The position numbers were made by a program, and so were the translations under genes. This document shows, piece after piece, positions 59,171-64,000 of a DNA stretch of 64,000 nt. Location of the stretch: assembly GCA_036271555.1 (NCBI GenBank), contig DATBAK010000026.1:1-64000 (forward strand), written 5' to 3'. Under the pieces are notes generated by a model. It saw only the letters and a program-made list of their open reading frames with translations, searched no databases and was not told the origin of the DNA. The DNA comes from Acidimicrobiia bacterium (GTDB lineage Bacteria > Actinomycetota > Acidimicrobiia > IMCC26256 > PALSA-610). The first letter of the stretch is position 1. Each line of letters opens with the position of its first letter.

Positions 59171-61021
59171 TTGACGACGGTTGTTGATCGCGACGCTTCG
59201 GACGCCACGACCGCGTCGAGCTCGTCGCAACCGATCCTCGAACGGCTCGCGGCCTCGCGACTAGCCGAGACGATGGCGGTCCTCGTCTCGCCGGTCGTGC
59301 TGTTCTACGTCCTGCGCATGCGCCCGATGGCGCCGAACGACCTGCCCGATCCCGGCATCCACACCGCGTACATCGTGCACTCGCGCGACATGTTCGCGCG
59401 CTACTTCGCGGTGATGTCGCCGTCGGCGCGCATGCGGGAGGCATATCGCATCGGATTCCTCGCGCCCGCACATCTCTTCTACGAGCTGTTCGGTGCGCTC
59501 CCGGGTTTCTTCGTCACTCGCTACTTCTTCGCGCTGATCGCGATCGCGCCGACGTATCTCCTGCTGCGCCGACTCTACGGCCGCCCCGCCGCCGCGCTCG
59601 GTGTGATCGTCGTGCTCAGCAACCCCGTGTTCATCACCGCGTGGGGTACCGACTACCCCGACTCCGCGCTCATCGCGTACGCAACCGGCGCGCTCGCCTG
59701 CATGGCGATGCCTTCCAAACGGCGCGGCATCTGGGTCGCACTCGGAGCTGCGCTCTACACGGCCGGAGTCTGGACCTTCGGCGTCGGGGCATTCGTGGCC
59801 GTCGCCGCCTTCGTCGGGCTCGTCGCGATCGGCCTGATCCGCGATCGCAAACGCGTGCTCGCGGGGATCATCGTCTTCGCGGGCGCAGCACTGATCGTGA
59901 CCATCGTGCTGAGCCTCGTCTTCGAGAACATGTTCGGACACCTCGACTTCATCCGGCCGACGTTCGACTCGGCCCGCTTTCTGAGCCAACCCGAGCAAAC
60001 CCGCCGTTACCACTCGACGACCTGGCGCTGGGCCCCGTACGTCGCATACCTCTTGGTGCCGCCTGCGGTCGCCGCCGCGTGGGCGATCGTGTTCGTGAAG
60101 AAGCGAGTGCGCATTCCGACGCCGCAACTCACCGTCGGCCTGATCTTCACGCTGCAACTGCTCCTCTTCATGGCCGCACAGTTCCTCGGCTCGGTGCAGG
60201 TGCTCGAGATGCACTACTTCTCGTCGGCGCTGTGGTCCGGCGTCTGCCTGACGCTCGCCATCGCCCTCGCCGAGATCGCGCAGCCGCTGTTCGCTGCGTC
60301 GCGCGCCGCGCGATGGCTACCGGCCGCGCTGTTGCTCGTGATCCCGCTCGTGTACGAGACCGATCCGCACGTGCCTGCGTTCGGTTGGGGTCCGTTCGGC
60401 TATCTGCTCGTGGCCGGGGTGATTCTCGCCGCGTGCGCGCCGCGTCTGGGCGCCCGGTTCGCGCCGGCGCGCCACGCGTGGATCGGCGCCGCGACCATCG
60501 TGGTGATCAGCGGTTGCGTGCTCGTCCTCACGGTCGCACCGATCCCGGCGCACCATCGGCTGTCGGGATCGGCCATCGCGCAGGGCCCGCCGCCGGCGTA
60601 CGCGAGCGCGCTGGGTGGCACCGCCGATCGCTCGTTCGCCGAGTATCGGATCGAGACGGAGTTGCCGAAGTTCGTCGGCCCGGCCACGTACACCGGCGAC
60701 GACCTGCTGCTGTGGTGGAACATGCCGCCGCACGCAGCACTCGACATCCCGGCCGCGCAGTACCACACGAACTTCAACTCGCTCATCGGGTCGAAGCCGC
60801 CGATGTTGACCGCCGGCGCGCGCCAGAAGCTCGCGCTGCGAAAGCCAACCGAGATCCTGCTGTTCGACCCCACCGACACGCACTTTTCGGCATCGGTCGC
60901 CGCGCTCGACCGCGCCGGCTACGACCCGGTCGTGCTCCGCAAGAAGGTGCTGCGATCCGGCGAGCTCGTGATGCACGCCTGGCTGATCCAATTGCGGGTC
61001 TTCGCGCACGGCGCGCGCTGA
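59171..61021 (+). CDS. Polytopic membrane protein, GT-C-like, downstream of the rml operon
   Basis: 616 residues from a TTG at 59171 with no clear ribosome site; an ATG at 59273 (MAVLVSPVVLFYVLRMRP) is a serious alternative. About eleven membrane helices. First loop: NDLPDPGIHTAYIVHSRDMF, then an extracytoplasmic C-terminal domain of about 150 residues (LLWWNMPPHAALDIPAAQYH). The architecture suits a lipid-linked sugar transferase that could use rhamnose or another surface sugar. No named family is certain. Confidence 0.65.
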   Translation: MTTVVDRDASDATTASSSSQPILERLAASRLAETMAVLVSPVVLFYVLRMRPMAPNDLPDPGIHTAYIVHSRDMFARYFAVMSPSARMREAYRIGFLAPAHLFYELFGALPGFFVTRYFFALIAIAPTYLLLRRLYGRPAAALGVIVVLSNPVFITAWGTDYPDSALIAYATGALACMAMPSKRRGIWVALGAALYTAGVWTFGVGAFVAVAAFVGLVAIGLIRDRKRVLAGIIVFAGAALIVTIVLSLVFENMFGHLDFIRPTFDSARFLSQPEQTRRYHSTTWRWAPYVAYLLVPPAVAAAWAIVFVKKRVRIPTPQLTVGLIFTLQLLLFMAAQFLGSVQVLEMHYFSSALWSGVCLTLAIALAEIAQPLFAASRAARWLPAALLLVIPLVYETDPHVPAFGWGPFGYLLVAGVILAACAPRLGARFAPARHAWIGAATIVVISGCVLVLTVAPIPAHHRLSGSAIAQGPPPAYASALGGTADRSFAEYRIETELPKFVGPATYTGDDLLLWWNMPPHAALDIPAAQYHTNFNSLIGSKPPMLTAGARQKLALRKPTEILLFDPTDTHFSASVAALDRAGYDPVVLRKKVLRSGELVMHAWLIQLRVFAHGAR

Positions 61022-61028
61022 CGAACGA

Positions 61029-61823
61029 CTACGAGATCGCGGGCGCGCCGGCGTGCGATCGCCCGCGCGGTTCCACCAGCCGGTCGACGTCGAGGTACGG
61101 GTAGCGCCGCACGCCCATGCGATGCAGGCGGTACTGGCACGCGGTGCGCAGCACACCGACGCCGTACCGGACGCTCGAGCGGAAGTCGATCGAAGACGAA
61201 TCGTCGGCGTACCGGGTCGGGCACGACAGCTCGCCGATCTTGGCGTCGGCCGCGAGCGCCTGCACGATCATCTGGTTGTCGAACACGAAATCGTCGGAGT
61301 TCCGTTCGAGCGGGAGCGCACGCAGCAGGTCGCCGCTGAACGCGCGCAGGCCGGTGTGGTACTCGGAGAGCTTGGCGCGCACGACGACGTTCTCGATACC
61401 GGTCAGCACGCGGTTCGCGATGTACTTCCACCACGGCATGCCCTGTTGCACCGCGCGCTGGGCGAGGATGCGCGAGCCGAGCACCATGTCGTACTCGCCG
61501 CTCACGACCATGCCGGCCATCGGCACGACCAGCTTCGGCGAGTACTGATAATCCGGATGCACCATGACGACGACGTCGCCGCCCGCTTCGAGCGCCCGCG
61601 CGTAACAGGTCTTCTGGTTCGCGCCGTAACCCCGGTTCTGCGCGTGACGGATCGGGTCGAGGCCGATCCGCTTCGCGACCTCGACGGTCTGGTCCGCGCT
61701 CGCGTCGTCGACGAGCACGACGAGGTCGATGATCTCGCGGTCCAACTCCTCGACCGCGCGCGCCAGCGTCGACTCCGCGTTGTACGCCGGCAGCACGACG
61801 ACGACCTTCTTGCCACCCAGCAC
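61029..61823 (-). CDS. Family 2 glycosyltransferase (dolichol-phosphate-mannose-synthase-like)
   Basis: 264 residues from the GTG at 61823, preceded by GGGAGGAG; an extension to 62072 would overlap the divergent sigma gene. GT-A fold: VVVVLPAYNAESTLARAVEE, VDDASADQTVEVAK, RGYGANQKTCYARAL, and VMVHPDYQYSPKLV in the DxD region. LGSRILAQRAVQQGMPWWK and the following NRVLTGIENVVV match the polyprenyl-phosphate glycosyltransferase group. It may make the lipid-linked donor used by the GT-C proteins nearby. Convergent with the gene at 59171, 7 bp apart. Confidence 0.88.
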   Translation of the reverse strand: MLGGKKVVVVLPAYNAESTLARAVEELDREIIDLVVLVDDASADQTVEVAKRIGLDPIRHAQNRGYGANQKTCYARALEAGGDVVVMVHPDYQYSPKLVVPMAGMVVSGEYDMVLGSRILAQRAVQQGMPWWKYIANRVLTGIENVVVRAKLSEYHTGLRAFSGDLLRALPLERNSDDFVFDNQMIVQALAADAKIGELSCPTRYADDSSSIDFRSSVRYGVGVLRTACQYRLHRMGVRRYPYLDVDRLVEPRGRSHAGAPAIS

Positions 61824-61989
61824 GTGAACTCCTCCCACGGACCAGTCGACGGAGCCCAACCCTCCGCGCCGATCTCGGCGTTCGAGCGCCGGTCGAACGT
61901 AGCACCGCACCCCTCCGGAATCGGGAGCGGGGCGAGCGCGGTTCCGAACGCGCTCAACCTTTCCGACGCACGACGCGTCTGGGAGATTG

Positions 61990-62562
61990 ATGGTCGCGAT
62001 GGCGGGGTCGGCGCGAGAGGTCGGGGCACAGACGTCGGCCGATGTCGCCGCGACCGAGCTCCACTCCGCCACGCCCGCCGGCTTCGACGCCCTCTTCGAC
62101 GCGCATTTCGCACGCGCTGTACGCCTCGCGTGGTTGCTCGCGCCCGGCGATCAGGGCGGCGCCGAGGACGCGGCCGCCGACGCGATCGCGCGCGTCTGGC
62201 CGAAGTGGGCGAAGGGTCGCGTCGAGGAGTTCTGGCCGTATCTGCGGCTCGCGGTCGTGAACCAGGTCCGCGGGCGCGGGCGGCGCCTCGCGATCGCGCG
62301 GCGTTACGAGCCGATCGTCGGTGGCGCCGCGACGCGCGCCGACGACTTCGAGCTCGCGATCGTCGATCGCGCCCTGCTCACCGACGCGTTGCACGCGCTC
62401 CCCGACCGCCAACGCACCGCGGTCGTGCTGCGGTTCTACGAAGACCTGTCGGAAGCCGAGTGCGCGCGCGTCATGGGCTGCTCACTCGGGACGGTCAAGA
62501 GCACGACATCACGCGGGCTCGCCGCGCTGCGTGCCCTTCTGGAGACGAGCCGAGATGACTGA
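61990..62562 (+). CDS. ECF-type RNA polymerase sigma factor (SigE/SigM-like)
   Basis: 190 residues from the ATG at 61990 (GGGAG upstream); a TTG at 61987 is possible. Region 2: FDALFDAHFARAVRLAWLLA, DAIARVWPKWAKGR. Region 4: ALPDRQRTAVVLRFYEDLSE, CSLGTVKSTTSRGLAALR. The stop overlaps its membrane partner by 8 bp. Divergent from the GT2 gene. Targets are unknown. Confidence 0.88.
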   Translation: MVAMAGSAREVGAQTSADVAATELHSATPAGFDALFDAHFARAVRLAWLLAPGDQGGAEDAAADAIARVWPKWAKGRVEEFWPYLRLAVVNQVRGRGRRLAIARRYEPIVGGAATRADDFELAIVDRALLTDALHALPDRQRTAVVLRFYEDLSEAECARVMGCSLGTVKSTTSRGLAALRALLETSRDD

Positions 62563-63766
62563 CGATCCACGTTCATTGCGCGCCGAGCTCCACGACCTCG
62601 CGTCCGACGTCGCCGCGTCATCGGGCGCGACCACGCGAGCGCGCGACCGCGCGCACCGCGGGATCGTGCGGCACCGCCGCAACCAGCGCGCCGCGGTCGC
62701 GGGCCTTGCGACCGTCGTCGTGCTCGCCGGCGTCACCGCGGCGTTTGCGCTCGGCCACGACTCCCGCCACTCCGCACCGCCGGCCCACGACACGACCACC
62801 GTCGCGCCGTCCACCACCACGACCACCGCGGTCGCGAACACCGCACCTCCGTCGACACTCCCCTTCGTGAACCGCAGCCCGTACGCAGTGCCGTCCGTCG
62901 ACCAGCTGACGCCCGCGAATGCGGTGTACTCGGCGCCGTTCGCGTGGGGCAAGGCTGACAACCAGGTGTCGTTCGCCACGACGGGTGGCGAAGGCGCCAG
63001 CGGCGGCCCGGCCGCGTTCCTCGCCGACCGCGTCGGCAACAAGGAGCTGTTCGACCACTCGAACGGGCGTCTCGTGTTCGAGCCGAAGGGCATGGCGCCG
63101 TATACCCGCACCCTCGACCTGCCGTCACCCGCGGTGACCGCGGCGGTGTTCGACGGGAACGCGCAGCACCGGTTGATCGCGGCGTTCTACAACGACCTCG
63201 TCGTCTACGACGCGTTCGACGGCTCGAAGATCGGCAGCTTCCCCGGCGCCGGACCGTCGGGACCGGAGATCACCCGGCTCGTCGTCGCCCGATCGACCGT
63301 CTACTCGGTGGCCGAGGACGGCGCCCTCACCGCCGAGCTCCACGACGACGGATCGGGTTACGTGCCAGCGTCGGACAACGCGCCGCTGGAGCCCGGCGCG
63401 ATCACGATCACCTTCCACGCTCCTGCGTCGCAGCTCGATCTGTCCGTGAGCGGGAACGGCCGGCAGTACTCCTTCACCGGCACCGACTCCGTCAGCACGA
63501 TCGACGTCCGCGCGGCGCGGGCGCTGCCCGACGGCTCGCTGGTGCTCGTGCTCACCGCGGTGCAGAGCGACGTGAGCGATCCCGACCGACCGCGGATGTA
63601 CGAGATCGTCCGCGTCGATGCGTCGGGGAACGCCACCTACACGCGAGTCGACGCGCCGGTCGGGTACCTGATCTACGGCGCCGAGTTCGTGATCGACGAC
63701 ACGGGCGTCGCCGCGATGAGCAGCACGATCACGGGCGGCGTGACCATCTCGTACTACCCGTTCTGA
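62555..63766 (+). CDS. Single-pass membrane partner of the second ECF sigma factor
   Basis: 403 residues from the ATG at 62555. A basic cytoplasmic part of about 45 residues (TTRARDRAHRGIVRHRRNQR) precedes one membrane helix (VAGLATVVVLAGVTAAFAL, about 48-66). A Thr-rich linker follows, then a 300-residue extracellular domain with propeller-like strands (LIAAFYNDLVVYDAFDGSKI; VYSVAEDGALTAELHDDG). The layout parallels the pair at 32784-34123 but the outer domains are unrelated. Anti-sigma function is inferred from the overlap only. Confidence 0.65.
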   Translation: MTDDPRSLRAELHDLASDVAASSGATTRARDRAHRGIVRHRRNQRAAVAGLATVVVLAGVTAAFALGHDSRHSAPPAHDTTTVAPSTTTTTAVANTAPPSTLPFVNRSPYAVPSVDQLTPANAVYSAPFAWGKADNQVSFATTGGEGASGGPAAFLADRVGNKELFDHSNGRLVFEPKGMAPYTRTLDLPSPAVTAAVFDGNAQHRLIAAFYNDLVVYDAFDGSKIGSFPGAGPSGPEITRLVVARSTVYSVAEDGALTAELHDDGSGYVPASDNAPLEPGAITITFHAPASQLDLSVSGNGRQYSFTGTDSVSTIDVRAARALPDGSLVLVLTAVQSDVSDPDRPRMYEIVRVDASGNATYTRVDAPVGYLIYGAEFVIDDTGVAAMSSTITGGVTISYYPF

Positions 63767-63774
63767 TCTTCTCG

Positions 63775-64000
63775 CTACAGACGATCCACGATGGCCTGCG
63801 CGAATTGCGACGTCTTGACTTCCGTCGCGCCGTCCATCAGTCGCGCGAAGTCGTACGTGACGACCTTCTCCGCGATCGTCGCCTCGAGCGCGCGCACGAC
63901 ATCGTGCGCGGCGTCGGTCCAGCCGAGGTGCTCGAACATCAGCACGCCGGACAGCAACAGCGAACCCGGGTTCACCTTGTCCTGGCCTGCGTACTTCGGC
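63775..64000 (-). CDS. icd: NADP-dependent isocitrate dehydrogenase, C-terminal 75 codons; 5' end outside the window
   Basis: The gene enters from the right edge and stops at 63775. The visible part reads [35 protein letters not shown] and [11 protein letters not shown], which matches the C-terminus of homodimeric NADP-isocitrate dehydrogenase (compare NP.A.ILS..MM..HLGW). It converts isocitrate to 2-oxoglutarate in the TCA cycle. Convergent with the sigma-partner gene, 8 bp between stops. Confidence 0.88.
   Translation of the reverse strand, partial: PKYAGQDKVNPGSLLLSGVLMFEHLGWTDAAHDVVRALEATIAEKVVTYDFARLMDGATEVKTSQFAQAIVDRL

Noticed and set aside
1-64000. Prophage, integrative element or natural-product cluster
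   Set aside because: No integrase, transposase, phage structural gene, attachment-site repeats, or modular PKS/NRPS. The fab genes form a standard FAS-II set.

Overview
The window is a chromosomal stretch of a very GC-rich bacterium. I place it in the Actinomycetota, probably class Acidimicrobiia or a close relative. The evidence is an ANTAR response regulator beside polA and rpsA, a Tyr (not Phe) in the O-helix of PolA, an InhA-like FabI at the end of a FAS-II operon containing an AccD6-like gene, dense GTGA/ATGA stop-start overlaps, many GTG starts, and two secreted proteins built from the GYWLVASDGGIFSYG repeat I associate with Acidimicrobiia. The class-level call is inference. I see no phage, plasmid, CRISPR array or intact insertion sequence.

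Layout. 1-8.6 kb (minus strand): the end of a streptogramin-lyase-type beta-propeller protein, a polytopic membrane protein, and a Tad/Flp pilus block read cpaB, cpaE/tadZ, tadA, tadB, tadC, with no pilin or prepilin peptidase. 8.7-17.8 kb: rpsA, a methyltransferase, a VOC protein, a GH18 chitinase-like protein, a membrane protein, polA, an ANTAR regulator, a coiled-coil protein and an HTH protein. 18.0-27.0 kb: a complete potassium-uptake locus kdpFABCDE, led by an extra DUF4118 membrane protein and a 47-residue membrane peptide. 27.0-37.6 kb: an accessory-looking region with YqgE, two repeat-rich surface proteins, an alpha/beta hydrolase, an ECF sigma factor with a membrane partner, a DUF4232 lipoprotein, a Calx-beta/SGNH hydrolase, a CsbD protein and two gene relics (amidohydrolase, VOC) that have each lost their middle.

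37.7-40.4 kb: a MerR regulator with an ABC exporter and a tRNA-Leu(CAA). 40.7-48.0 kb: a FAS-II locus, with fabZ divergent from fabD, a biotinyl-like protein, fabH, fabG, acpP, fabF, accD and fabI. It supplies initiation, elongation, dehydration and both reductions of fatty-acid synthesis, and most joints overlap by 4 bp. It ends at a strong palindromic hairpin shared with the convergent bcp peroxiredoxin gene.

48.5-64.0 kb: an MFS transporter with an extra N-terminal domain, an SMP-30 lactonase, then a cell-surface sugar region. This holds an FGGY kinase, a PIG-L deacetylase carrying a 75-bp tandem repeat, three GT-C/GT2 glycosyltransferase-like proteins and an rmlACBD dTDP-rhamnose operon. 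A second ECF sigma factor with a membrane partner and the 3' end of an isocitrate dehydrogenase gene close the window.

No single element is a demonstrated new system. The best candidates for novelty are the lysine-less biotinyl-like protein inside the FAS-II operon, the expanded head of the kdp operon, the domain fusion in the MFS transporter, the in-frame 75-bp repeat in the PIG-L gene, and the two centre-deleted gene relics.
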